A stretch of 64,000 nucleotides of DNA from Porpolomopsis calyptriformis (taxonomy: Eukaryota; Basidiomycota; Agaricomycetes; Agaricales; Hygrophoraceae), in contig OX621172.1 of the NCBI GenBank assembly GCA_951640195.1, positions 1,736,001 to 1,800,000 on the forward strand, written 5' to 3'. The notes below the pieces were generated by a model. That model worked only from the letters and a program-made list of their open reading frames with translations, ran no database searches and had not been told where the DNA came from. Positions 54,756 to 64,000 of this stretch are shown piece after piece. Position numbers and translations under genes: made by a program. How positions within the stretch are numbered: the first letter of the stretch is position 1; each line of letters starts with the position of its first letter.

Positions 54756-55123
54756 TGTCACGGACATCTTTTTCTTTTCTCTTAGTCATACTTGATTAGT
54801 CTCTATTCCGTCTATCCTTCCGTTTTACCATTCTATACATAGAGACTGATCACATGTACCTTCCTTTCGACTCTTCACGAGTCACATTCCGTTTCCGATA
54901 TTCTTTTCGTGACTCTTCACTAGTCACATTCCGGATTCCGCTTTGTAATCGTACATATGACTGACTCATGGCGACTCAGGTAGTTAGTATATAAAGCCTG
55001 ATTTCTAGTCAGTAGGATAAGTTCGATTCCTAGTTAGCTCCCCCACTCTTTAGTCGAATTCCATTTCCTCCATCAGCCCCTCCAACGCGAGAAGTAAAAC
55101 CCTTCGACTACCGAATCATAACA
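54756..55123 (+). repeat. G3 3' LTR
   Basis: This 368-bp LTR appears identical to the 5' LTR. It is preceded by ttcctttTAGTGTGGGTGTA, a weak purine/GT-rich tract. The target duplication CAGGC follows, and then the last codons of the SANT gene (cccgccgctgggcc... to TAG at 55152-55154). Confidence 0.95.
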
Positions 55124-55154
55124 CAGGCCCGCCGCTGGGCCTTCCAACACATAG

Positions 55155-55539
55155 TCACCACTAATGTGGTCCGGTAAGTAAATTTTTTGTTTGAATGTTC
55201 TCTTTTGTTACGTTTTGTTACATTTTGTTCTCCCCCACCCCCCCCCCCACGTATTTGTTCAGCAGTAGTATATTTGCGCTGGTCACGTCTAATACCAGCA
55301 TCATCATATACCAAATGTGTGAATGGAACCAAAACATTGTTCCGATATATGAGTGATACAAAAAAAATTAAACTACTACTGAACCCATATGAAAACGGGT
55401 GACTCGGTCATTCCGACGTACGTCCGCAAAGACCATCTGCTCGAATCCTGACCATATCCTGTCCCCTGCATCCCCTTGCCAGATAGGTAAGTATACTGAC
55501 CTAATCTGATTCAACCCAACTCTCCAGCAGCGAAGATTG
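55155..55539. other. Non-coding gap between SANT gene and transposase
   Basis: No gene is visible. It contains a run of C (ccccacccccccccccac, 55233-55250) and repeated ttttgttac motifs (55203-55228). It is the convergent 3' region of the SANT gene and the transposase. Confidence 0.4.
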
Positions 55540-56714
55540 TAGAGCCTTGCGCAGGACTCTAGGACGTTGGAACAACGGTCCTTGTAGGTGATGCTGAGGG
55601 GAACCCTGAGTCGGCTGAAGCAACCCTGGAGGGCGCGATTGCCCCACTCAGCAGTCTGTCGGAACGAGAGGAGTTGTCAGTCCAACGCTAATAGTTGCGC
55701 GCGTTAGATGGGATTGGCGGGAAGTACCGCGTTATTCTTCAAAGGAGCTCGAATCTGGCTATGAGTCGCAGCAGTTCCGCGAGGGAACGCTGTATTGGTG
55801 ATGAGGTAATACCCTTCAGGGGTAAGATCACGTAGCTTGCGGTAAATCGGTCATGCGACCTGGGAGTCATGCCAGCTGCTGGGGGCATTCAGCTGGCATG
55901 CGATGATTTCACCTGTAAAAAGCATGAGCAATGAATTCACAAAATGAGAGTGCTTACCAGATGCTGCGTATGCAAAAACAGAGCTCACAAAGTGTTCATG
56001 AAGCCAGCCATTGTAGGTAGCGTTCTCAATATCCACGTCAGTTGAGGTCTGCACTGGCAGATTCAACCCATCCATGGTGCCAAATGCACCAGTGAGTAAG
56101 GGGTGGCAGGCTACCACCAGTTCATTGAGACACTGGTAGTCATCACCGGCGGGCCACCGAACCTGCGCGTCGGATATCTTGCGGAGGGTCGCCACGAGAA
56201 GTCAGAGGGAAAAATTTAAATACCTTGAGACCGTGGTGGGGATAAGTGCAAAGATTTGTATCAATCCAGTGTCGTGTATAGTGGAATTGAGGTAGTGTAG
56301 GATGAGGCCGAGCCCCCCTGCAGCATTGAGAGACCGGGAATAGATTCGTGGTGTGGCAGAAGTGCCGACGTCACATTGCGTAACTGGGGTTGTGTTCCAG
56401 GCAGTAGCAAAGCCGCTGCCCAGAATATAATCGAAGGTGATAGTGTCGAAACCCATCGTCGTGATATACGCCTTGTCACAACGACTTGCGTATAATTGCA
56501 CCCAAGGCGTAGCCCAGCGTGGGTTGGGCAGAAGGGCTCGACGCGTCAAATAATGTCGACTTCGTGCATGCTTTTGCGCACGAAGTCATTGGTCCTCCAT
56601 CACGCCATGAACTATAAGTAATCCACACATCGCGATCCGCTGGATTTCGATTTGCTCTTCAGCATCGTCTCCGTTGTCTTGAGCCGTAAGAAGGTTGATT
56701 AGATCGGCGTCCAT
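55540..56714 (-). pseudogene. PIF/Harbinger-like DDE transposase (DDE_Tnp_4 type), broken
   Basis: The minus-strand gene starts at the ATG at 56712-56714 (MDADLINLLTAQDNGDDAEE). After an intron near 56550-56610 it reads RRALLPNPRWATPWVQLYAS, ITFDYILGSG, ISDAQVRWPAG, and the catalytic region GAFGTMDGLNLPVQ (first Asp), NATYNGWLHEHFVSSVFAYA, IIACQLNAPSSWHDSQVA (second Asp), then YLITNTAFPRG and QTAEWGNRALQGCFSRLRVP (catalytic Glu region). Stops interrupt it: TGA after YLNFSL, TGA after SQVA, TAA after PANPI, and TGA after LALD. An intron (about 55910-55955) splits the catalytic domain. PIF/Harbinger elements carry a DDE transposase and a separate Myb/SANT protein, which matches the convergent SANT gene at 47140. 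Confidence 0.8.
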
Positions 56715-56910
56715 CGATTGAGATCTGGAGGGAGCGTATCGGAGGTAAATGTGGAAGTAAAATATTTTATATGTTTATTATTACGGTTTAGGATCTCTAA
56801 ACTAAATGTTGATTTCACACTCCGCCCTAATGAATTTAGCATATTTCAACGGTTTATTCGCCACGGGAAGGCATCCACTAAGTAATATATTTTTACGTCG
56901 TAAATACCGC

Positions 56911-58470
56911 TCCACACACACAGATGATAGTGTCTCTACTAGGGCGGGGGAGCAGGATGCAATGTTCAAATGCTTGTTGGGCTGGAATCGATCTGGTTAC
57001 AATGAAATACAAAAAAAAAAGAAAGTGACTCTCGTCACTTTTTCTCGTGGCTGACACTCCTTAGGCGCACAAACATCCCACCGCCAAAGTACTTGTGCTC
57101 CCCGACTTGGGCTTCGTTACCTGTGTATTCTATGTAATCTTGCATGCTGATCATTTGGATGGCAGATGCCGTGTTGACGTAGAAAACGCGAGGATCTCTT
57201 TTCCTCTTTCCATGGCCAATCTTTTCATCCTCTAGCATCTGGTCATAGCGGCAGGCATAATAAGTATCATTCCAGTTGTAGCGACCTTCGCCGTCCGTCT
57301 CATCGTAGAGTATAACAGGATAGAGGGACACATTGAATAATCCAGATTTCATCAGGGCCTCGTAGATGAGGGCGTCCGGTCCCTTGAGATATTCACGGAC
57401 GATACTTGATCTACGATGGAGATGTTGCAAAGCAAACGCGACTTCCTCCTTCCCGGACTCCAGGAGTTCCTTGATGATGGCGACGATCTTTTCGACGACG
57501 ACCTTATCCCCAGGCCACAGGGCAGTGGCCTGTCCTTCATACGAAAGGTGGCAGGCACTAATGTAATCCACACGTTCAAGGATGGATTGGTTCCCATCAT
57601 CCTCCTCTTCTTCATCTTCCCCATCGCTATCTTTCTTGGACTCTTCATTTACCTTGACATCATACTGAAACACAATTCGCACGCCGTCTGACACCAGTTC
57701 TACCTTATGCTCCGTATCTGTGTAAAACGCGACTGCCTGGAGAATGACTTCCTTGACGCCAGGCTGTATCTCGGATGTTTTCGGCCGCATATCCGTGCGA
57801 GTCTCAACGCCGTTCCGTCTTAGCACAAGGTCCCCGCCCTCCCAAGATGTATTAAGCGCAAGGAGAGCCGTAGCATGATGCTTATTGCTGTGAGTCGAGT
57901 CCATGTGCCAATCAAAATGGCCGCCGGGAGTGTAAATGGCCAGCTTGTAAAGTTTAAGTTCGACCGACCTCCCAACGAACATCATCTTGGACACGTCCCT
58001 GATGCCGAAAGAAGCAAAAGCGTTGTCTCCCCGCTCAAATTTGATAGCGGTGGCGGGGATCTCGAGACCGCTGCGGTACGCCGGATCCATCACAGTTCGC
58101 TCGCCTTTACCAAACGCAGAGGGGGTGGCATGCTGCAGGATCACATCGACGTTCGGATTCTCTAAAGTGCCGGCTGCTTCGCCTGCAATCTGAAACTTGC
58201 GGTTTGGGTCGAATTCGTCCATCACCAGTGACAGGAGAGGATAGGAGGAGAGTTTGTCCAACTGTTGGGTTAGCCGGCCCTTCCACGCGACCTTCATTCC
58301 GCCCCGTAGATTATTGAGCCTACGTTGGACCCGGAGGACTTCGTGCTCAGAATCAGTCATATTCTCGCTAGAGTATGTCAGTTTGACAAAGAGGAGGTGG
58401 TGTTTAAAGCTATTTGGTGCATTGGCTCTGCCCATTCACCTCCTAACCCCTTCAACCTAACACCCTCCAG
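56911..58470 (-). repeat. Segmental duplication, copy 1
   Basis: From about 56911 rightward (gtaaatacc, then the conserved block gatgatagtgtctctactagggcggggg and the 3' end of the oxygenase gene) the sequence matches 63427 to the window end. The match includes non-coding 3' flank, so a DNA segment was duplicated rather than a transcript. The left flanks are unrelated. Confidence 0.8.
57035..58360 (-). CDS. 2-oxoglutarate/Fe(II)-dependent oxygenase (prolyl-4-hydroxylase-like fold)
   Basis: The frame gives 441 aa from MTDSEHEVLRVQRRLNN (ATG at 58358-58360). An upstream in-frame ATG at 58435 would add 25 residues, but is less likely because the copia target site lies just beyond it. The catalytic jelly roll is at about residues 135-235: YTPGGHFDWHMDSTHSNK provides His152 and Asp154, EHKVELVSDGVRIVFQYD provides the distal His218 and the 2-oxoglutarate-binding Arg228. 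The C-terminal half is unique to this fungal family: an acidic stretch (DSDGEDEEEEDDG), helices (VAFALQHLHRRSSIVREYL) and a conserved end (EHKYFGGGMFVRLRSVSH). The substrate is unknown. There is no intron, and the frame and metal ligands are intact. A second copy starts at the right window edge. Confidence 0.85.
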   Translation of the reverse strand: MTDSEHEVLRVQRRLNNLRGGMKVAWKGRLTQQLDKLSSYPLLSLVMDEFDPNRKFQIAGEAAGTLENPNVDVILQHATPSAFGKGERTVMDPAYRSGLEIPATAIKFERGDNAFASFGIRDVSKMMFVGRSVELKLYKLAIYTPGGHFDWHMDSTHSNKHHATALLALNTSWEGGDLVLRRNGVETRTDMRPKTSEIQPGVKEVILQAVAFYTDTEHKVELVSDGVRIVFQYDVKVNEESKKDSDGEDEEEEDDGNQSILERVDYISACHLSYEGQATALWPGDKVVVEKIVAIIKELLESGKEEVAFALQHLHRRSSIVREYLKGPDALIYEALMKSGLFNVSLYPVILYDETDGEGRYNWNDTYYACRYDQMLEDEKIGHGKRKRDPRVFYVNTASAIQMISMQDYIEYTGNEAQVGEHKYFGGGMFVRLRSVSHEKK

Positions 58471-58478
58471 GCACCTCC

Positions 58479-58590
58479 TGTTGGGATATGTACAATCACG
58501 ACACCATTGATACAAATGTACATGCGTATCGATTATGTAATCTTTAGTATTTTCCTTAATCTGACATTTTTCATCTGACCAACTTCATCA
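58479..58590 (+). repeat. Copia 5' LTR
   Basis: The 112-bp LTR starts TGTTGGGATATG and ends CTTCATCA. The interior begins ggttatgagcc; this would be the primer-binding site region. Confidence 0.9.
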
Positions 58591-58594
58591 GGTT

Positions 58595-61500
58595 ATGAGC
58601 CCTGGTTCACCAATGTCTGATTCTATACTCACCTCCAATTCCCAATCCTTGGTTATTCCAAAACTTCGAGATGATGGCTCCAACTGGGCAGATTATGAGC
58701 CGAGGGCTATGCGAGCGATGGGCTCAAAAGGCCTCGTACCCCACTTGAATGGACGATCCAAATGGCCAGTGGATCTGGTCGAGCTTAATAGTGTCCCCCA
58801 GTACAATGGCAAAGATGCCACTGATGAACAAATCGAAACTAGAGAGAAGAAAATGCTTGACTTTGATCAGCGCGAGTATCTTGCGCAACATCTACTCCTC
58901 TCGACAGTCTCACCTTGTTTGTCACAAAAGATCATGAAGCTTACCACTGCCAAGGACATGTGGGATATGGTTAAAGCAGATGCGACCACAAAAAGTGTTC
59001 TTCACCAGGTCGATATGCTCAATGCGCTACAGAACATGAGATGCGCATCGTCTCCGGACCCGAAGATACATCTTGCTGAGCTGAAGGCTCATCTGGCTAA
59101 GATGACAGAGCGGGTGGAGTATTTGAGGGTGACTAGCTCACCTGTTTCCGACCCGATGCAGGTCAATATAATGATTGCGTCGATGCCAGAGGTTTACCGT
59201 GCCACTGTGCAGACGGTCGAAACCACTATGAAGGTTACTGGAAAGTCTATCCAGCCTGATGACCTAGTGTCAATTTTCATCCAGGAAGCGGAACACCGCT
59301 TGATTGCCAGTGGGCAAGAAAGGGCTGCTGAGGCGGCGATGTTTGCCTCGCAAGGTTCCCGAGGATCTGGATCGAAACGCACAGAAAAGAAGTCCGCAAC
59401 AACTAAAACTTGCTATAACTGCCAAAAGGTCGGTCACCTGAAGGCAACGTGTTATGCCCCAGGAGGCAGCATGGAGGGGCAAGGTCCCCATCAACTGAAG
59501 GCGAAAAAGAAACTTGAGGCGGCTAATGTAACGAAAGTATCAGAAAACGATGACTTGTTCGCATTCACATGCACCTCGGACTTTAAAGCCATCGTATCTA
59601 ACCTCGGGTTGGATGGATTGGGTCGCGATACGATCCTCGATAGTGGCGCCAGTCGTCACTTTTGCCCGGATAGGGCAAGGTTTGAAAACTACGTACCAAT
59701 TGACCGCGAAATCAAAACTGCCGATGGAAGGACGTTTAAGGCAATCGGAACTGGAGACGTAAGGATTGAGCTACCTAACGGCAGTTCATCATCGTCAGTG
59801 ATGTTGAAGGACTGTGTGTACGCACTGGATTTAGCCTTCACACTTGTTTCTGTCAGCCGACTAGCTCAAGCTGCCAAGTCTGTGGTCTTCGGAAAAGACC
59901 ACGCAATTGTTACTCACCCTCGTGGACATGTGATAGCAAAGATCCCACGATTCCAAGGGTTATATAGGATTACACCTGGAACTGAAACCCGGTGTGATCA
60001 TGTGAATGCCGTGACTACCAAGATGACACTGATGGAGGCCCACCGGAAGTTGGGCCATATTGCTGTGTCGACAGTAAAGCGTATGGTATCGAACGGAATG
60101 ATATTGGGTATCGAGATTGACCCATTGTCCAAGGAAGAATTTTGTGAGCCATGCGTAAAGGCAAAGGCAGCACGAAAACCATTTCCAAAAGAGTCACTTA
60201 CCCGAGCAACACAATATGGTGAACGAGTCCATTGGGATCTCTGGGGACCTGCTTCGACATCTAGCCTAGGTGGGAAGCACTGTGCTGCCTTCCGAAAAGA
60301 TGACTACTCCCGTGAGACACAAGTCTACTTCCTCACAAAGAAAAGTGAAACTCTCGATGCCTACAAGAAGGACGAGGCAGCTATTAATACTCAACAGAAT
60401 GGTGCCCAGATCAAATACCTCCGGTGTGATCGAGGGGGAGAATTCCTGAGTAATGACTTCGATCACCACCTCAGTATGAAAGGGACAAAACGTGAACTTA
60501 CTGTCTATGACTCTCCTCAACAGGATGGAGTCTCTGAACATGGTATGCGTACCCATGCTGAACACGCCCGTGCCCTCCTTTTTGCGTCGGGATTACCGCA
60601 ATCCCTTTGGGCCGAAGCTATGCACTACTGTGTGTGGCTAGAGAACCGGACTGAAACCTGAGCACTGAATGGAAAGACCCCATATGAGATGGTACGTGAC
60701 CGGAAACCATTTCTGGGTGGGATCCATGAGTTTGGAGCTGCCGCATATGTGAAAGACTTGCATGCTGGAAAGCTTGATGAACGTGCACGGAAAGCCCGCT
60801 TTGTCAGATACGATTCCGAGAGCAAAGGGTTCCGGATTTACTGGCCTGATAAGCGAACCATCAGTATTGAACGGGATGTTGTGTTCAACCCGGAAGACCT
60901 ACATCTGCTTCAGGGTGAAGGTATTATCATCCCTGAAGATACCCTGGATGAAGGGGAGAAGAATAAAGTCATCCAGCACTATCCCGATGAACCTAGACAC
61001 CTACCCCCCAATTCCGAAGTTGTTCCGGAAACTCCGAAAATTCCGGAAACCCGGAGACTTAACCCGGAAATCCCGGAAATCCCGGAATTGGCACCTACCT
61101 TTGGACGCGGAATGCGTACACGTTTACCCCCGGGATCTTACCGGGATATGACAAGGGGTGTTTATGAACCTGCTGCCCTAGCATATGCTGAGGCATTCAT
61201 CTGTGATCTCGGTCTGGAGAGTGGTGATGAACCAGGGGGAGTAATCCCGCTCAACTTCAATTCCGATGATGAAACCCTTGACCCGCTTTATGCGATAGCG
61301 GGATCCATGGGCTCGGAACCATGCTCAATGACTGAAGCACTCGAGGGGCCACATGGAAAGGCATGGGATGCTGCTCTGAAATATGAGATAGGTCAACTCC
61401 AGAAACTCCGGACTTGGGAGATTGTCGACCTACCCCCTGGAAAACCCGTAATCCCATGTTCCGAAGTATTGAAGGAGAAACGGAATGCGGATGACGTTGT

Positions 61501-62874
61501 GGATACACGTCGGGTTCGCATAGTTGCTGGTGGACACCGCCAAACGTATGGTGTGAATTACACGGAAACGTTCTCGTCAGCTGCGAAGATGCCATCTGTC
61601 CAAGTCATCCTCTCTTTAGCTGCTCAACTCGACTGGGAAATCCACCAGGTAGATATCAAGAGTGCTTACCTTAATGCCCCACTGAAGGAGGAGGTCTATA
61701 TGTGGCCTCCGAAAGGAGTTCTGAAACCCGGAGAGGAAGGGAAGGTCTGTCATCTGCTGAAAGCGATGTATGGACTAAAACAGGCCGGGCACGAATGGTA
61801 TGAAACACTTTCTGCAGTGTTCTACAAGCTCGGATACCAACGATCAAGCGTGGACCACTCTGTATTCTTCAAATGCAATGCCCACGAATCTGTCATTGTT
61901 GCTGTAGCCACAGATGACATGGCCATTGCCGGGTCATCTATTCGAGCCGTAAATGGATTCAAACGAGGACTTCGAACCCACTTCGAGATTGCAGATATGG
62001 GAGATATCCACTGGTTCCTAGGATTTGAGATAAGAAGGGACAGAGCAACCAGGACCATCTCCATCAACCAATGAGCCTATATAGAGGCAATGGCAACAAG
62101 GTTTGGACTATCAGATGCCAAACCTGTAAATCTCCCGGCTCTGCCTGGTCAGGTGCTATCTGGAGATCAATCACCTGTTACACCACATCAGATAAGTGAG
62201 ATGCAGGATGTACCTTATGCCGAGGCTATAGGTCATGTTCTCTGGCCGGTTATGATATCCCGGCCGGATGCGATATTTCAAGTTGGGCAGCTTGCCCAAT
62301 TCGTTAAAAACCCAGGAATGGCGCACTGGGAGGCCTTAAAACGCCTCATTATATACCTCAACTCAACGAAGGACCTATGGCTGGTCTTGGGTGGGGTGAA
62401 CGGTCAGACCCGGTGATATACACTGATGCCGACTGGGGATCCCAGTCGGATAGACACTCAATATCCGGATATGTGATGCGGATGGGAGAAGGGACTGTCA
62501 CATGGAGCTCGAAGAAGCAGCCTATCGTGGCCCTCTCAAGTACGGAATCCGAGTACATCGGGCAAACCCATGCCCTGAAGGAACTATTATGGGTACGACA
62601 ATTTTTGGGAGAACTCATCTCAAAATTCACGAACCCGACTACCCTCTATTCGGATAACCAAGGCGCGATCGCCCTCGCGAAGAGCAACAAGTTCCATGCT
62701 CGATCCAAGCACATCGACATCCGATATCATTTCATCAGGGAATCGGTAACAAACAAGGACGTCAAAATCATCTATGTCCCTACCTCCGAAAACATCGCCG
62801 ACATCTTCACGAAAGCCCTCCCAGCTCCAAAGTTTATGTACTTCCGCAACAAGCTAGGACTACGTTGTGATTGA
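58595..62874 (+). pseudogene. Copia gag-pol (two stops, one frameshift)
   Basis: The order is copia type, with integrase before RT. Gag includes VIPKLRDDGSNWADYEPRAM and the CCHC knuckle CYNCQKVGHLKATC (about 59410). Protease is ILDSGASRHFCPD. The pre-integrase zinc region (AHRKLGHIAVSTVKRMVSNG) and integrase core (HWDLWGPAS, LRCDRGGEFLSNDF) follow. RT shows QVDIKSAYLNAPLKEEVYM and the catalytic ATDDMAIAG, and RNase H shows YTDADWGSQSDRHSISGYVM, LSSTESEYIG and DIRYHFIRE, ending RNKLGLRCD. TGA at 60659 (after NRTET) and at 62072 (after SINQ) and a frameshift near 62400 break it. Both TGAs lie in the frame that otherwise continues, so this was one polyprotein. Confidence 0.95.
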
Positions 62875-62881
62875 GGGGGAG

Positions 62882-62993
62882 TGTTAGGATATGTACAATC
62901 ACGACACCATTGATACAAATGTACGCGCATATCGATTATGTAATCTTTAGTATTTTCCTTAATCCGACATTTTTCATCCGACCAACTTCATCA
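62882..62993 (+). repeat. Copia 3' LTR
   Basis: This 112-bp LTR, TGTTAGGATATG...CTTCATCA, follows the polypurine tract at 62872-62881. The target duplication CCTCC follows at 62994. Confidence 0.9.
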
Positions 62994-63187
62994 CCTCCTG
63001 TGTCATGAACCATCCTTTTTCCTTACTTTTCATCATGTGCTACTTGACTGTAGTCATATGATTGTAGGCTGTAACTACTAGTTCTACAATGACTTGAATA
63101 GACTTCTGATGGTTTGCAGAACTACCTCCCAATGTTCTGGATCCTCAGTACCTCAAAATCAAACCCCATATCCCATCCAATTCAAAA

Positions 63188-63360
63188 TGTCTGATATTGA
63201 ATGATTCCTCTCAGAGGTTGCCTCCAACATGACAGAGATGAATGACAAGTTCTCCTCATTTGAATCTGACATTGCCCATCTAAATGATGGGATGACCCAA
63301 CTTCAAAACCTCACTCTCACTCAAAACCTCCTAGACCTGACTCAGGCTGTCCAAGCCTTA
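63188..63360 (+). pseudogene. Gypsy gag N-terminus relic
   Basis: The frame reads MSDIE-stop-FLSEVASNMTEMNDKFSSF then SDIAHLNDGMTQLQN, resembling the coiled-coil N-terminus of G2 gag (MSDIDKVKSVLEQINQRL). It is a short remnant between the copia element and oxygenase copy 2. Confidence 0.45.
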
Positions 63361-63426
63361 TGACCCAGATGACCAACACTCCTTTTCCCCTACCTCCAAA
63401 CCTCCTAACTGCCCCCCCTCCACATT

Positions 63427-64000
63427 GTAAATACCACTCAATACACATAGATGATAGTGTCTCTACTAGGGCGGGGGTGCAAGATGCAATGTTCAAATGC
63501 TTGTTGGGTCTGGTTACAATGAAATACAAAAAAAAAATATAACACTCTCGTCACTTTTTCTTGTGGCTGACACTCCTTAGGCGGACAAACATCCCACCGC
63601 CAAAGTACTTGTGCTCCCCGACTTGGGCTTCGTTACCCGTGTGTTCTATATAATCTTGCGAGCTGACCATTTGGATGGCAGATGCTGTGTTGACGTAGAA
63701 AACGCGAGGATCCCTTTCCCTCTTTCCATGGCCAATCTCTTCATCCTCTAGCGTCTGGTCGTAGCGGCAGGCATAAGTCTCGGTCCCGTTGTAGCCACCC
63801 TCGCCGTCCGTCTGATTGTAGAGTAAAACAGGATAGAGGGACACATTGAATAATCCAGATTTCACAAGGGCCTCGTACACGAGGGCGTCCGGTCCCTTGA
63901 GATATTCACGGACGATACTTGATCTACGGTGCAGATGTTGCAAAGCAAACGCGACCTCCTCCCTCCCAGACTCCAGGAGTTCCTTGATGATGGCGATGAT
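63427..64000 (-). repeat. Segmental duplication, copy 2 (runs off the window)
   Basis: This matches 56911 onward, including the non-coding block at 63428-63535 and the oxygenase 3' half. Differences include a shorter spacer (gggtctgg against gggctggaatcgatctgg) and scattered transitions. Confidence 0.8.
63551..64000 (-). CDS. 2OG-Fe(II) oxygenase, second copy (C-terminal half; rest beyond window)
   Basis: The minus-strand frame is open from the window edge to the stop at 63551. It matches the last third of copy 1: HLHRRSSIVREYLKGPDAL, FNVSLYPVLLYNQTDGEGGY, RDPRVFYVNTASAIQM and EHKYFGGGMFVRLRSVSHKKK. Small changes occur (for example DGEGRYNWNDTYYA against DGEGGYNGTETYA, one residue shorter), all in frame, which suggests that copy 2 is still coding. 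Its catalytic jelly roll lies outside the window. Confidence 0.8.
   Translation of the reverse strand: MIAIIKELLESGREEVAFALQHLHRRSSIVREYLKGPDALVYEALVKSGLFNVSLYPVLLYNQTDGEGGYNGTETYACRYDQTLEDEEIGHGKRERDPRVFYVNTASAIQMVSSQDYIEHTGNEAQVGEHKYFGGGMFVRLRSVSHKKK

Larger units (their letters stand above)
48443..55123 (+). mobile_element. Ty3/gypsy LTR retrotransposon G3 (young, gag and pol intact)
   Basis: The 6681-bp element has 368-bp LTRs (48443-48810 and 54756-55123), TGTCACGG...TAACA, which I read as identical throughout. The target duplication is CAGGC (48438-48442 and 55124-55128). Gag (48986-50404) and pol (50344-53964) have no stops or frameshifts, and an extra ORF3 lies before the 3' LTR. Identical LTRs and intact genes mean a very recent insertion and possibly an active family. 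Its target is the last exon of the SANT-domain gene. Confidence 0.97.
58479..62993 (+). mobile_element. Ty1/copia LTR retrotransposon (decayed, full length)
   Basis: The 4515-bp element has short LTRs of 112 bp (58479-58590 and 62882-62993) and the 5-bp target duplication CCTCC (58474-58478 and 62994-62998). One gag-pol ORF fills the interior, starting four bases after the 5' LTR. A polypurine tract (gagggggag) precedes the 3' LTR. The LTRs differ at six positions, five of them CpG transitions. Two stops and one frameshift inactivate the ORF. It inserted upstream of oxygenase copy 1. Confidence 0.95.

Overview
The window is nuclear DNA of a filamentous basidiomycete, most likely an Agaricomycete. 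The evidence is genes with many short (about 50-60 nt) GT-AG introns, an NB-ARC/TPR NLR, a nuclease-kinase fusion gene, a SANT-like/DDE DNA transposon pair, and chromodomain Ty3/gypsy retrotransposons of the self-priming Tf1/sushi type. Roughly two thirds of the sequence is transposable element or element relic, in two blocks (about 4.7-29.3 kb and 46.7-63.4 kb) around a gene-rich island (29.4-46.6 kb).

Layout. 1-4.4 kb: a partial protein kinase (minus), a small hypothetical gene, and a nine-exon V-ATPase proteolipid c gene. 4.7-29.3 kb: a nest of retroelements. An unclassified minus-strand element ORF (pieces at 7217-7774, 15340-16841, 23419-23674) was split by a lone LTR (7775-15335) and by gypsy element G2 (16842-23413). 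The lone LTR was then split by gypsy element G1 (8266-15248). To the right lie head-to-head gypsy relics (24.2-29.3 kb). 29.4-46.6 kb: a decayed nuclease-kinase gene, thioredoxin reductase, an NLR with twelve full TPRs, a convergent NLR relic, two small single-pass membrane proteins, a 5'-truncated WDR7-like WD40 gene and an O-fucosyltransferase-like type II membrane protein. 46.7-56.7 kb: a PIF/Harbinger-like pair (SANT-domain gene plus broken DDE transposase), with the young gypsy element G3 (48443-55123; identical LTRs, intact gag and pol) inside the SANT gene. 56.9-64 kb: two copies of a 2OG-Fe(II) oxygenase gene flanking a decayed Ty1/copia element.

How the parts work together. G1, G2 and G3 share one design: a TATA box in the LTR, a presumed transcript start about 30 nt later whose first 11-15 nt are complementary to the sequence just inside the LTR (self-priming), a gag ORF ending in a U5 run plus stop with pol open in the -1 frame from that point, and a pol ending in a chromodomain with its aromatic residues kept. 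G1, G3 and relic G4 carry an extra ORF between pol and the 3' LTR. In G3 this ORF begins with a near-copy of the histone H3 tail around Lys9 (QTARKSTGG), and G1 keeps a decayed version. I consider this chromodomain-plus-H3-mimic combination the most interesting candidate system in the window. Decay of the older elements is mainly CpG transition (CGA to TGA stops; LTR differences at CpG), which suggests cytosine-methylation-driven mutation.
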